Positions 28,956 through 38,191 of a stretch of DNA of 64,000 bases are shown here, in pieces (position 1 is the stretch's first letter; the number at the start of each line of letters is the position of its first letter). The position numbers and the translations under genes are program-made. The notes below the pieces were generated by a model. The model was given only the letters and a program-made list of their open reading frames with translations. It was not told the origin of the DNA and did no database searches. Where the stretch lies: NCBI RefSeq assembly GCF_005671395.1, contig NZ_CP040428.1:3472001-3536000 (forward strand), given 5' to 3'. Origin of the DNA: Jejubacter calystegiae. GTDB lineage: Bacteria > Pseudomonadota > Gammaproteobacteria > Enterobacterales > Enterobacteriaceae.

Positions 28956-30002
28956 TCAGAAGCGGCTGTCCACCGCCCGGGCCAGCATCTCCAGTAGCCG
29001 TTCGCTCTGTTCCCAGCTCAGGCAGGGGTCGGTAATGGACTGGCCGCGCACCAGCGCTTTTCCGGGTTCAATCACCTGGCTTCCTTCTTCAAGGAAACTT
29101 TCCGCCATTACGCCGGCGATGGCGCGTGAGCCATGACGAATCTGCTCGCAAACAGACTCACAGACCTCCAGCTGGCGGCGGTGCTGCTTCTGGCAGTTGC
29201 CGTGGCTGAAATCCACCACCAGCTGTTCCGGCAGGCCGAATTCGCGCAGGCGCTCCGCGGCGGCGGCGATATCAGCGGCGTGATAATTGGGGCTTTTACC
29301 GCCGCGCATAATGATATGACCCCAGGGGTTGCCGCTGGTCTGGTAGATGGTCATCTGGCCATTTTTGTCCGGCGACAGAAACATATGGCTGACCCTGGAG
29401 GCGCGAATAGCGTCCACCGCAATGCGGGTATTGCCGTCAGTACCGTTCTTGAAGCCGACCGGGCAGGAAAGGGCAGAGGCCATTTCGCGATGCACCTGGC
29501 TTTCGGTGGTACGCGCGCCGATGGCGCCCCAGCTAATCAAGTCGGCAATAAACTGGCCGATCACCATATCCAGAAATTCAGTGGCGGTGGGAACCCCAAG
29601 GGCATTGACCTCCAGCAGCAGGCGGCGCGCCACCTCAATACCGTGATTAATGCGGTAGCTGCCGTTCAGATCGGGATCGGAAATCAGCCCCTTCCAGCCC
29701 ACCACGGTGCGCGGTTTTTCAAAATAGGTGCGCATCACGATCTCCAGCCGCGACTGGTAACGTTCGCGCATGGCCTGAATACGCCGGGCGTAGTCGAGAG
29801 CCGCTTCGGGATCGTGAATGGAGCAGGGACCGATAATGACCAGCAGGCGCGGGTCTTCGCCGTTCAGGATACGGGCGATGCGCTGCCGGGCCGCGGTAAC
29901 CTGGGCTGCGGTTTCCTGTGTCAGGGGGTGGCGCTGCGCCAGTTCGGCAGGCGTCACCAGGCGGTCGATGTGCGCGGTGCGCAACTCGTCTGTTTTATTC
30001 AT
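28956..30002 (-). CDS. aroH: DAHP synthase, Trp-sensitive type (AroH)
   Basis: A 348-residue DAHP synthase in the expected aroH place next to ppsR. Motifs are as in its paralogue, with VVDFSHGNCQKQ as in E. coli AroH and Val147/Gly149 kept. A 23-codon upstream extension to 30071 is open but not conserved; the ATG at 30002 gives the family length. A TrpR-like operator lies about 145 bases upstream, which fits the E. coli pattern of TrpR repression plus tryptophan feedback. I treat this copy as the ancestral aroH. Confidence 0.93.
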   Translation of the reverse strand: MNKTDELRTAHIDRLVTPAELAQRHPLTQETAAQVTAARQRIARILNGEDPRLLVIIGPCSIHDPEAALDYARRIQAMRERYQSRLEIVMRTYFEKPRTVVGWKGLISDPDLNGSYRINHGIEVARRLLLEVNALGVPTATEFLDMVIGQFIADLISWGAIGARTTESQVHREMASALSCPVGFKNGTDGNTRIAVDAIRASRVSHMFLSPDKNGQMTIYQTSGNPWGHIIMRGGKSPNYHAADIAAAAERLREFGLPEQLVVDFSHGNCQKQHRRQLEVCESVCEQIRHGSRAIAGVMAESFLEEGSQVIEPGKALVRGQSITDPCLSWEQSERLLEMLARAVDSRF

Positions 30003-30146
30003 TGGTGTCTCAAATTGGGTGCTTCGCTGCGGCGGAACTGCCGGGAAGTGATGGCGATCACGATAAACCAATTGATGCTGAATTCAAGCGTACAATCAGG
30101 TTTATCTGCCAGTTGTGCGCAACCATAACACAGAATGTTGCATCCG

Positions 30147-30162
30147 TGTACTAGTTTGATGG
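30147..30162 (-). promoter_or_regulatory. TrpR-like operator upstream of aroH
   Basis: The sequence GTACTAGTTTGATGGT contains a perfect left half (TGTACTAGTT with the base before) of the trp operator and a weaker right half. It has the form of operators at E. coli aromatic genes. It lies between ppsR and aroH. Promoter elements were not resolved. Confidence 0.55.
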
Positions 30163-30209
30163 TTCGGGAGGGGAAGGTGGATAATGCCCCGGAATTCGGG
30201 GCCGGGGGC

Positions 30210-31043
30210 TCAGTACATCCGGCGGCTGAGGCCCATAATATCCATGATTCGGGTAGCGATCTCTTCAACCGAGTAATTGGTGCTGTTGAGATAGTGGATT
30301 TGATGCTTGCGATACAGCGCTTCCACCTCCGCCACTTCCATCCGGCACTGACGCATCGAAGCGTAGCGGCTGTTCTCACGGCGTTCTTCCCGAATAGCCG
30401 CCAGTCGCTCGGCATTAATGGTCAGGCCGAACAGCTTATGCTGCAGCGGTCGCAGCGCCGCCGGAAGTTGCAGGTTGTCCATATCGTCGGCAATAAAGGG
30501 GTAGTTGGCGGCGCGAATGCCGTACTGCATCGCCAGATAGAGGCTGGTGGGCGTTTTTCCACAGCGTGAAACCCCCAACAGAATCACCTGGGCCTGATCG
30601 AGATTGCGCATAGAGACGCCGTCGTCGTGGGCCAGAGTGTAATCAATGGCGGCAATGCGCGCGTCATACTGGGTAATATTGCCGGGATTCAGTCCGTGGG
30701 TTCGATGGGCAATGGGGGTGGGATCGAGCTTAAGTTCCTGCTGTAACGGTCCCACCAGTGCCTGGACAATATCTTGACAGAAGCCTTCGCATTCCAGAAT
30801 GATGGCGCGAATTTCCGGTAGCACGATGGAATAGAAGACCAGTGGTCTTACGCCGGTCTGCTGCCAGAGCGCATCGATCTGTTCCTTCACCGCCCGGGCC
30901 CGGCTTTCGGTTTCAACAAAAGGCAGCGCAATGCTGTTGATGGTGACCGGGAACTGCGACATCACCGCATGGCCCAGTACCTCTGCGGTAATGGCGGTGC
31001 CGTCTGAAATATAGAAAACGTGGCGGTCGGCGTAGTTGTCCAT
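30210..31043 (-). CDS. ppsR: PEP synthase regulatory protein PpsR
   Basis: A 277-residue bifunctional serine/threonine kinase and phosphorylase (DUF299 family, formerly YdiA). The nucleotide-binding loop [18 protein letters not shown] lies near residues 153-171. The N-terminus [19 protein letters not shown] is family-typical. PpsR inactivates PEP synthase by ADP-dependent phosphorylation of a Thr next to the catalytic His and reverses it by phosphorolysis. It is divergent from its target ppsA. Confidence 0.96.
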   Translation of the reverse strand: MDNYADRHVFYISDGTAITAEVLGHAVMSQFPVTINSIALPFVETESRARAVKEQIDALWQQTGVRPLVFYSIVLPEIRAIILECEGFCQDIVQALVGPLQQELKLDPTPIAHRTHGLNPGNITQYDARIAAIDYTLAHDDGVSMRNLDQAQVILLGVSRCGKTPTSLYLAMQYGIRAANYPFIADDMDNLQLPAALRPLQHKLFGLTINAERLAAIREERRENSRYASMRQCRMEVAEVEALYRKHQIHYLNSTNYSVEEIATRIMDIMGLSRRMY

Positions 31044-31269
31044 GGCGGCTTCCTGTAAATCAAAAGAGACAGAAGTATAAATTAAATCAAATCAATAGCG
31101 AGTGAAATAGTCTTAATGGAATAAACTGAAATGCCGTTTTTATTTTTTATGAAAACCGGAATTCATTTCTGTTAATTTTAAGAAAAGCCCGATGCAAATA
31201 ATGATTGGATTGATAATCAACGGTTTAGCTTAATCAGGTATCTATCCGAAAAAATCATCTTTTTTTGTG

Positions 31270-31285
31270 GCTTGAACGATTCACC
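31270..31285 (+). promoter_or_regulatory. Cra (FruR) site upstream of ppsA
   Basis: GCTTGAACGATTCACC, on the other strand GGTGAATCGTTCAAGC, matches the Cra consensus and the site described for E. coli ppsA, which Cra activates during gluconeogenesis. It lies about 90 bases before the ATG. The rest of the 330-base ppsR-ppsA gap (31044-31373) is AT-rich with no gene. Confidence 0.78.
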
Positions 31286-31373
31286 GTTTTTCCCCGGAGG
31301 ACAAATATGCCAGGCTAAAAACCGAGTTAGACGTTTCTGGTCTCTATTCCCATTCCACAAAAGGATTGTTTCG

Positions 31374-33752
31374 ATGTCCAATAATGGCTCGTCACCTCTG
31401 GTGCTCTGGTATAACCAACTCGGTATGAATGATGTCGACCGGGTTGGGGGAAAAAACGCCTCCCTGGGCGAAATGATTACTAATCTCTCCGGTATGGGCG
31501 TTTCCGTACCCAACGGTTTTGCCACCACCGCACAAGCCTTTAACCAGTTTCTGGACAGCCGCGGCGTGAATCAGCGTATTTACGAGCTGCTGGACAACAC
31601 CAATATTGACGATGTGGATGAGCTGGCGCGCGCCGGTGCGCAGATTCGCCAGTGGATTATCGACACGCCATTCCAGCCGGAGCTGGAGCAGGCGATTCGC
31701 GAAGCTTACCAGCAGTTGTCCGCCGATGATGCACAGGCCTCTTTCGCGGTACGCTCCTCCGCCACCGCAGAAGATATGCCGGATGCCTCGTTCGCCGGTC
31801 AGCAGGAAACCTTCCTTAACGTTCAGGGCTTCGACGCCGTGCTGGTGGCGGTGAAGCACGTATTTGCCTCGCTGTTTAACGATCGCGCTATCTCTTACCG
31901 CGTTCACCAGGGCTACGATCACCGCGGCGTGGCCCTGTCTGCCGGGGTTCAGCGCATGGTACGTTCCGACCTGGCCGCCTCTGGCGTGATGTTCTCCATC
32001 GATACCGAATCCGGTTTCGATCAGGTGGTCTTTATTACCGGCGCCTGGGGGCTGGGTGAAATGGTGGTGCAGGGCGCCGTGAACCCGGATGAGTTTTACG
32101 TGCATAAGCCGACGCTGGAAGCCGGGCGACCGGCCATCGTGCGCCGGACCATGGGATCGAAAAAGATCCGCATGGTGTATGCCGATACTCAGGAACACGG
32201 CAAACAGGTTCGCATTGAAGATGTTCCGGCGGCGGATCGCGACCGTTTCTGTATCTCTCAGGAAGAGGTCGAGGCGCTGGCGAAACAGGCGGTACAGATT
32301 GAAAAACACTATGGCCGGCCGATGGATATCGAATGGGCCAAAGATGGCCATACCGGCAAGCTGTTTATCGTTCAGGCCCGCCCGGAAACCGTGCGTTCAC
32401 GCGGCCAGGTGATGGAGCGTTACACGCTGCACTCCCAGGGCAAGATCATCGCCGAAGGGCGCGCTATCGGCCACCGTATTGGGGCGGGCAACGTCAAGGT
32501 CATCCAGGATATCAGCGAGATGAACCGCATCCAGCCAGGAGACGTGCTGGTCACCGATATGACCGACCCGGACTGGGAGCCTATCATGAAGAAAGCGGCG
32601 GCCATCGTGACCAACCGCGGCGGCCGTACCTGCCATGCGGCGATTATCGCCCGCGAGCTGGGGATCCCGGCGGTGGTGGGCTGCGGCGATGCGACCGAGC
32701 GCATGCAGGACGGGCAGCAGGTTACGGTCTCCTGCGCCGAAGGGGATACCGGCTACGTTTATGCCGAACTGCTGGACTTCAGCGTGAAGAGCTCCAGCGT
32801 TGAAACAATGCCGGATCTACCGCTGAAGGTGATGATGAACGTGGGCAACCCGGATCGCGCCTTTGATTTCGCCTGCCTGCCCAACGAAGGGGTCGGATTG
32901 GCGCGGCTGGAATTTATTATCAACCGGATGATCGGCGTGCATCCGCGGGCGCTGTTGGAGTTCGACCAGCAGGAGCCAGCGCTGCAGAATGAGATCCGCG
33001 AAATGATGAAGGGCTACGACTCACCGGTTGAGTTTTACGTCGGTCGTCTGACTGAAGGCATTGCCACTCTGGGTGCCGCCTTCTGGCCGAAGCGCGTGAT
33101 TGTGCGGCTGTCGGACTTTAAGTCCAACGAATATGCCAACCTGGTGGGCGGCGAACGCTATGAGCCGGATGAAGAGAACCCGATGCTTGGCTTCCGCGGC
33201 GCCGGCCGCTACGTGGCGGACAGCTTCCGTGACTGTTTCGCGCTGGAGTGCGAAGCGGTGAAGCGGGTGCGTAACGAGATGGGGCTGACCAACGTCGAAA
33301 TTATGGTGCCCTTCGTGCGTACCGTCGATCAGGCGCGGGCCGTGGTTGATGAGCTGGCGCGACAGGGACTGAAGCGCGGCGAGAATGGGTTGAAGGTGAT
33401 CATGATGTGCGAGATCCCTTCCAACGCGCTGCTGGCGGAGCAGTTCCTGGAACACTTCGACGGCTTCTCTATCGGCTCGAACGATATGACGCAGCTGGCG
33501 CTGGGGCTGGATCGCGACTCCGGCGTGGTTTCCGAACTGTTCGATGAGCGTAACGAGGCGGTGAAGGCGCTGCTCTCCATGGCGATTCGCGCGGCGAAGA
33601 AACAGGGGAAATATGTGGGTATTTGCGGGCAGGGACCATCGGATCATGAAGATTTCGCCGCCTGGCTGATGGAAGAGGGCATCGACAGCCTCTCCCTGAA
33701 CCCCGATACCGTGGTGCAGACCTGGCTGAGTCTGGCTGAGCTTAAGTCGTAA
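31374..33752 (+). CDS. ppsA: Phosphoenolpyruvate synthase
   Basis: A 792-residue enzyme that makes PEP from pyruvate and ATP. The N-terminal ATP-grasp domain ([34 protein letters not shown]) is followed by the swivelling phosphohistidine domain with His421 in [21 protein letters not shown]. The C-terminal PEP/pyruvate barrel has GFRGAGRY and [19 protein letters not shown]. The start at 31374 follows AAAGGA; the frame is open to 31272 without support. It is controlled by Cra at transcription and by PpsR at protein level, and opposes pykF at the other end of the window. Confidence 0.97.
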   Translation: MSNNGSSPLVLWYNQLGMNDVDRVGGKNASLGEMITNLSGMGVSVPNGFATTAQAFNQFLDSRGVNQRIYELLDNTNIDDVDELARAGAQIRQWIIDTPFQPELEQAIREAYQQLSADDAQASFAVRSSATAEDMPDASFAGQQETFLNVQGFDAVLVAVKHVFASLFNDRAISYRVHQGYDHRGVALSAGVQRMVRSDLAASGVMFSIDTESGFDQVVFITGAWGLGEMVVQGAVNPDEFYVHKPTLEAGRPAIVRRTMGSKKIRMVYADTQEHGKQVRIEDVPAADRDRFCISQEEVEALAKQAVQIEKHYGRPMDIEWAKDGHTGKLFIVQARPETVRSRGQVMERYTLHSQGKIIAEGRAIGHRIGAGNVKVIQDISEMNRIQPGDVLVTDMTDPDWEPIMKKAAAIVTNRGGRTCHAAIIARELGIPAVVGCGDATERMQDGQQVTVSCAEGDTGYVYAELLDFSVKSSSVETMPDLPLKVMMNVGNPDRAFDFACLPNEGVGLARLEFIINRMIGVHPRALLEFDQQEPALQNEIREMMKGYDSPVEFYVGRLTEGIATLGAAFWPKRVIVRLSDFKSNEYANLVGGERYEPDEENPMLGFRGAGRYVADSFRDCFALECEAVKRVRNEMGLTNVEIMVPFVRTVDQARAVVDELARQGLKRGENGLKVIMMCEIPSNALLAEQFLEHFDGFSIGSNDMTQLALGLDRDSGVVSELFDERNEAVKALLSMAIRAAKKQGKYVGICGQGPSDHEDFAAWLMEEGIDSLSLNPDTVVQTWLSLAELKS

Positions 33753-33772
33753 TAAACCGCTTTAGCCAACCA

Positions 33773-33801
33773 AAAGGCTCCTCTTCGAGGAGCTTTTTTT
33801 A
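33773..33801 (+). terminator. Terminator of ppsA
   Basis: The stem GCTCCTC / GAGGAGC with a TTC loop is flanked by AAAAG and a run of Ts. It lies about 20 bases after the ppsA stop. Confidence 0.92.
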
Positions 33802-34073
33802 TGTCTGGTATTCGCGAACCGAAAGCAGACCTCTTTTCGGCTTTGAGGTGGTGCCTGGCGGTGAGGCGATATATTAAAGATATTCGCATTTTCGTTATTT
33901 TGCGCACCATCACAATTACGCGCTAAAAATAAAAAACATAATCCGGCTGTCAATTTTGGCAATTGTTGGCTGGTGGGGGATTCACAATACTGAAGGTCGT
34001 TTAGTGGGCGGCGGGCAGAATATCTGAGCGGTACGTCGCAACGTTTTGGCTGATGGAATAAGGCGCAAAATCG
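33802..34073. other. Intergenic region before the sugar transporter gene
   Basis: No gene is seen in these 272 bases (the whole ppsA-transporter gap is 321 bases). The right half is AT-rich and probably carries the transporter-glycosidase promoter. No operator was recognised. Confidence 0.5.
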
Positions 34074-35483
34074 ATGACGACCGTTTCAGTATTAACCACC
34101 CGGGACAAGATTGGCTATGGCCTGGGAGATATGGCCAGCGCGCTGGTCTGGCAGACGGCCACGCTGTTTCTGGCTTATTTTTACACCGATGTTTTTGGTC
34201 TTTCCGCCGCGGTGATGGGCACCATGTTTCTGGTGGTACGGGCGCTGGATGCCTGCCTGGACCCCTGTATCGGCGCGATGGTGGATCGCACCCGAACCCG
34301 TTACGGACGCTTTCGTCCCTGGCTGCTGTGGTTTGCCATTCCGTTCGGGGTGAGCTGTATGATCACCTTCTACGTGCCCGATCTCGGCACAACCGGGAAA
34401 ACCCTTTACGCCTGCGCCACCTACGCGCTGTTAAGTGTGGTCTATTCTGCCATTAATGTCCCTTACTGCGCCATGCCCGGCGCCCTGACGCTGGATCCGC
34501 GCGAGCGTCATTCACTTCAATCCTGGCGCTTTGCGTTATCGTTTGTCGGCGGACTGGTCGTCACCGTGATTGCGTTGCCGCTGGTGGCCTGGCTGGGGCA
34601 GGGCAATGCGCAAAAGGGTTACTTCTTCGCCATGGGGCTGATGGGGCTGCTGGGGGTTGCGCTCTTTTTCTGCTGCTTTGCCATGACCCGGGAACGCTAT
34701 TCTCCGCGCAACGACTCCAGTGGTTCGATATGGGGCGATATCAAACTGCTGGTGGCTAATTCGCAGTGGCGGATCGTTTTTGTGTTTAATATTTTGCTGC
34801 TGACCGCGGTGGTGACCCGCGGCTCTGCCACGCTCTACTACGTAAAATATGTTTTACTGCGTCCGGAGCTGGTGTTTGCCTTTATTGTTTCGGGAATGGT
34901 GGCCTCGATGCTGGGGGCGCTACTCTCAGAGAGGCTGCTCGGTAGATTTGATCGGGTGCGCTCCTATCAGTGGACGATTTTATGTTTTGTGGCGATCGGC
35001 GGCTCCATCTTCTTTTTACCCCCGACGGCGCTGTGGCTTATTTTCGCCCTGAATCTCATCTTCAGTTTTATTCAGAATCTTACCACGCCGCTGCAGTGGA
35101 GCATGTTCTCCGATGTGGTCGACTACGAAGAGCAGCGTACCGGCCGTCGGCTGGACGGGCTGGTCTTCTCCAGCGCGCTGTTCGCCATCAAAATGGGGCT
35201 GGCGCTGGGCGGTGCGGTAGTGGGATGGGTACTGGGGATGGTGGATTATCTGCCCAATACCCTGCAGCAAACGCCTCTGGTGCTGACCACCATTAATGGA
35301 CTCTTCACGCTGATTCCTGCCGCGCTGTTTTTATCCATGGCGCTTCTGCTCTGTTTCTACCAGCTCAACAGTCGTCGGGTGGCCGATATCGCCGATCTGC
35401 TGGCTGCCCGACGTCAGACGGACGCAGAGACAGCGTCACCTCTACCCGTAACCCAGGAGCTAACGCATGACCGCAATCTATAA
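34074..35483 (+). CDS. GPH-family (MelB-like) sugar:cation symporter
   Basis: A 469-residue protein with about twelve hydrophobic segments and the GPH-family signature: DKIGYGLGDMASALVWQ at the N-terminus, a cytoplasmic loop MVDRTRTRYGRFRPWLL, and NVPYCAMPGALTLDPRERHS. Relatives carry melibiose, xylosides or glucuronides with Na+ or H+. The 17-base overlap with the GH3 gene indicates one transcript, so it probably imports the oligosaccharide the hydrolase cleaves, perhaps a xyloside or beta-glucoside. The pair is absent from this position in E. coli. Confidence 0.88.
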   Translation: MTTVSVLTTRDKIGYGLGDMASALVWQTATLFLAYFYTDVFGLSAAVMGTMFLVVRALDACLDPCIGAMVDRTRTRYGRFRPWLLWFAIPFGVSCMITFYVPDLGTTGKTLYACATYALLSVVYSAINVPYCAMPGALTLDPRERHSLQSWRFALSFVGGLVVTVIALPLVAWLGQGNAQKGYFFAMGLMGLLGVALFFCCFAMTRERYSPRNDSSGSIWGDIKLLVANSQWRIVFVFNILLLTAVVTRGSATLYYVKYVLLRPELVFAFIVSGMVASMLGALLSERLLGRFDRVRSYQWTILCFVAIGGSIFFLPPTALWLIFALNLIFSFIQNLTTPLQWSMFSDVVDYEEQRTGRRLDGLVFSSALFAIKMGLALGGAVVGWVLGMVDYLPNTLQQTPLVLTTINGLFTLIPAALFLSMALLLCFYQLNSRRVADIADLLAARRQTDAETASPLPVTQELTHDRNL

Positions 35484-37845
35484 GGATCCCGCTCGCCCTG
35501 TCGCTGAACGCGTCGCCGATCTGCTGGCGCGTATGACGGCGGAGGAGAAATTCGCTCAGATGCACGCCTTCTGGCTGATTTTGTCGCCGGACGGTCAGCA
35601 CCGTGAACGTACCGATTTGAGCGATACCTTCGCCGGCGTCAGCGAACAGGCGGCATTACAGGAACGTCTGAAGCTGGGCGTCGGGCAGATAACCCGGCCA
35701 CTGGGAACCCATATCGTTAGCCCCAGGGATGGGGTCCGCGCCGCCAACCGGCTCCAGAAAACCCTGGTGGAGGAGACCCGGCTTGGTATCCCGGCAATGT
35801 TTCACGAAGAGTGCCTGGTGGGGCTGCTGTGCAAGGAGGCGACCCTGTTTCCTTCGCCGCTGAATTACGCTTCAAGCTGGGACCCGTCGCTGGTGGAAGC
35901 CGTGGCCGCCGCAATCGGCGCCGAAGCCCGCGCCGTGGGCTGCCACCAGGGGCTGGCGCCGGTGCTGGATGTCTCCCGTGATGTGCGCTGGGGCCGTACC
36001 GAGGAGACCTTCGGTGAGGATCCCTGGCTGGTGGGCGTGATGGCGACCCGCTATGTCCAGGGCTTACAGGGACCGGATCGCTCCCTGCTGGCGACCCTGA
36101 AGCATTATGTCGGCCACTCGTTTAGTGAAGGGGCCCGCAATCATGCTCCGGTACACATTGGCTTTCGCGAGCTGAATGATACCTTCCTGTTGCCTTTTGA
36201 GATGGCGGTGAAACTGGCGAATGCCGGATCGGTGATGCCAGCCTATCACGATATCGATAATCAACCCGCTCACTCGGATGCTTTTCTTCTGACGGAAGTA
36301 CTGCGTGAACGCTGGGGATTTGATGGACTGATCGTCGCGGATTACGGCGGCGTCAGTCTGCTCCATCAGCACCATGGCGTGTCGGCGGGGCCGGCTGAGT
36401 CCGCCGCGCTGGCCTGGAATGCCGGACTGGATATCGAACTGCCGAAGGATGACTGTGCGCGGCATCTGGGCGAAGCGCTGGAGTACGGGCTGATAAGCCA
36501 GGAAAAGGTGGATCAGATAGTGGCCCGTATTCTGACCGAAAAGTTCCGGCTGGGGCTGTTCGAACAGCCTTATGTCGACGAGAACGCCATTGCACTGCAG
36601 TCGGACGAGAGCCGTCGCCTGGCGCGGGAGGTGGCGACCCGCTCGATGACGCTGCTGGAAAATAACGGCATTCTGCCGCTGCGCAACAGGCCCCGGATAG
36701 CGGTGATTGGACCGACGGCTGACGATCCGCTGGCTTTGCTTAGCGGCTACAGCTTTCCGGTGCATCTGATTATCAGTGACTGGCTGGATCAGGCGCCCCA
36801 GGTGACCACACCGCTGCAGGCGCTGCGTGAAACGCTGGGGGAAGCCCAGGTCAGCTATGCCAAAGGCTGCCATATTATTGAGCAGCGCATGGCAGGAGCG
36901 CCGGTATTTCCAGGTGAAAGCGCCGACAAACCCCAGCAGCAGTCGCCGGTCTCCCTGGATACCTCGTTAATTCCGCAGGCCGTGACGCTGGCGAAAAGCA
37001 GTGATGTGGTGGTGCTGTGCGTCGGCGATCTGGCCGGACTGTTCCAGAGCGGTACGGTTGGTGAAGGGTCGGATACCGACAGCCTGGCGCTGCCCGGCGT
37101 TCAGCAGCAGCTACTGGAAGCGTTGGTCGGGAGCGGTACCCCGGTGGTGGTGGTGATGACCGGCGGGCGGCCTTACCATCTGAACGGCTATGAAGGCCGG
37201 GTTGCCGCACTGTTGATGGCCTGGGCGCCGGGCCAGGAGGGGGGCTATGCCATTGCCGATGTACTGACCGGCGCGGCGGAGCCGCAGGGGCGGCTGGTGG
37301 TGTCGGCGCCGAAGAGCGCTGGCGCTATGCCTTACTACTACAACCACAAGCTAAAGAGCGGCGGTACGCCGCTGGCATTTCACTTCGGCGCCCGTTATCC
37401 CTTTGGTTATGGTAAAAGCTGGACCACCTTCGACTACGGCGAACTGACCCTGGCCGCTGAACGGGTGGCGAATGACGAGGCGAGCGAGATAGTCGCTCAG
37501 TTGACGGTACGCAACAGCGGTAGCGTCGCCGGCAGCGAAGTGGTGCAGCTTTACGTGCGTGATGAACTGGCGTCGCTGGCGCGTCCGGTCATGGAGCTTA
37601 AGGCGTTCGGGCGGGTGCATCTGGCCCCTGACGAACAAGCGGTGCTACGTTTTACCATCCCCGTAGATATGCTCAGCTTTACCGGGCAGGACGGTGAACG
37701 GGTGGTGGAGCCGGGAACCTTTGAGATCATGGTCGGCGCCTCCAGCGGCGATATTCGCCAGCGCGTCAGAGTACATCTGGAGGGTGATATACGCCATCCC
37801 GCCAGTCGCTGGCGGATGCTCAGTCGGTGTGAGGTGCTCGCTTAA
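35467..37845 (+). CDS. Glycoside hydrolase family 3 beta-glycosidase
   Basis: A 792-residue cytoplasmic GH3 enzyme without signal peptide. The N-terminal barrel holds the substrate motifs APVLDVSRDVRWGRTEETFGED and LATLKHYVGHS and the probable nucleophile Asp292 in LIVADYGG. The second domain contains GTVGEGSDTDSLALPG. A C-terminal fibronectin III-like domain has VRNSGSVAGSEVVQLYVRD. The family includes beta-glucosidases and beta-xylosidases, and substrate cannot be chosen from sequence alone. It overlaps the transporter gene by 17 bases. A GC-rich hairpin without a T tract lies at 37863-37893. Confidence 0.9.
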   Translation: MTAIYKDPARPVAERVADLLARMTAEEKFAQMHAFWLILSPDGQHRERTDLSDTFAGVSEQAALQERLKLGVGQITRPLGTHIVSPRDGVRAANRLQKTLVEETRLGIPAMFHEECLVGLLCKEATLFPSPLNYASSWDPSLVEAVAAAIGAEARAVGCHQGLAPVLDVSRDVRWGRTEETFGEDPWLVGVMATRYVQGLQGPDRSLLATLKHYVGHSFSEGARNHAPVHIGFRELNDTFLLPFEMAVKLANAGSVMPAYHDIDNQPAHSDAFLLTEVLRERWGFDGLIVADYGGVSLLHQHHGVSAGPAESAALAWNAGLDIELPKDDCARHLGEALEYGLISQEKVDQIVARILTEKFRLGLFEQPYVDENAIALQSDESRRLAREVATRSMTLLENNGILPLRNRPRIAVIGPTADDPLALLSGYSFPVHLIISDWLDQAPQVTTPLQALRETLGEAQVSYAKGCHIIEQRMAGAPVFPGESADKPQQQSPVSLDTSLIPQAVTLAKSSDVVVLCVGDLAGLFQSGTVGEGSDTDSLALPGVQQQLLEALVGSGTPVVVVMTGGRPYHLNGYEGRVAALLMAWAPGQEGGYAIADVLTGAAEPQGRLVVSAPKSAGAMPYYYNHKLKSGGTPLAFHFGARYPFGYGKSWTTFDYGELTLAAERVANDEASEIVAQLTVRNSGSVAGSEVVQLYVRDELASLARPVMELKAFGRVHLAPDEQAVLRFTIPVDMLSFTGQDGERVVEPGTFEIMVGASSGDIRQRVRVHLEGDIRHPASRWRMLSRCEVLA

Positions 37846-37910
37846 CGGTTAAGGAATGTTGTGGTGTGCGCGGTGACGGCGGACCGCGCCACCATCGTGT
37901 GTATTCGGGT

Positions 37911-38016
37911 AAAAAAAAGCCCACCGTAAGAGATGGGCAAAGACTACACACAGCAATTCGTTGTTTCACTCAGGGGATTTCCATGCTTATAAATCAATGC
38001 GTTGATCTATAATATG
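37911..38016 (-). ncRNA. rprA: RprA small regulatory RNA
   Basis: The minus strand reads through TTGATTTATAAGCATGG and AAATCCCCTGAGTGAAACAA, then GAATTGCTGTGTGTAGTC, and ends in a GCCCATC/GGTGGGC hairpin plus eight Ts. This is nearly the E. coli RprA sequence from its rpoS-pairing region to its terminator. RprA activates rpoS translation with Hfq and is transcribed under RcsB. Its place beside ydiK is conserved. The 5' end is set by alignment with E. coli from memory and may be off by a few bases. Confidence 0.93.
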
Positions 38017-38022
38017 CGGCTA

Positions 38023-38028
38023 ATAGTA
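38023..38028 (-). promoter_or_regulatory. -10 element of the rprA promoter
   Basis: On the minus strand TACTAT lies six bases before the inferred RprA 5' end. An RcsB box would be expected further upstream (around 38060-38080), but I could not fix one with confidence. The gap to ydiK up to 38162 holds no gene. Confidence 0.6.
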
Positions 38029-38162
38029 GGCAGTGCCTGGGATGGCGTCGATCGGATTCCTCTCAATCGTTAATCAATTTGAAGAAATCCGGGTTCGCAT
38101 TAGATAAATCTGATGGTAATTGATTAAATTGTGCGCGTATTAGATAAGATATTCTAACCAAT

Positions 38163-38183
38163 AGGCGGGTTTTCCCCGCCTTT
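38163..38183. terminator. Terminator-like inverted repeat after ydiK
   Basis: GGCGGG / CCCGCC with a five-base loop is followed by TTTT on the plus strand and preceded by a weaker tract for the minus strand. It sits just after the ydiK stop, so it may end ydiK transcription, though its T tract favours the other direction. Confidence 0.5.
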
Positions 38184-38191
38184 TCCTAAGG

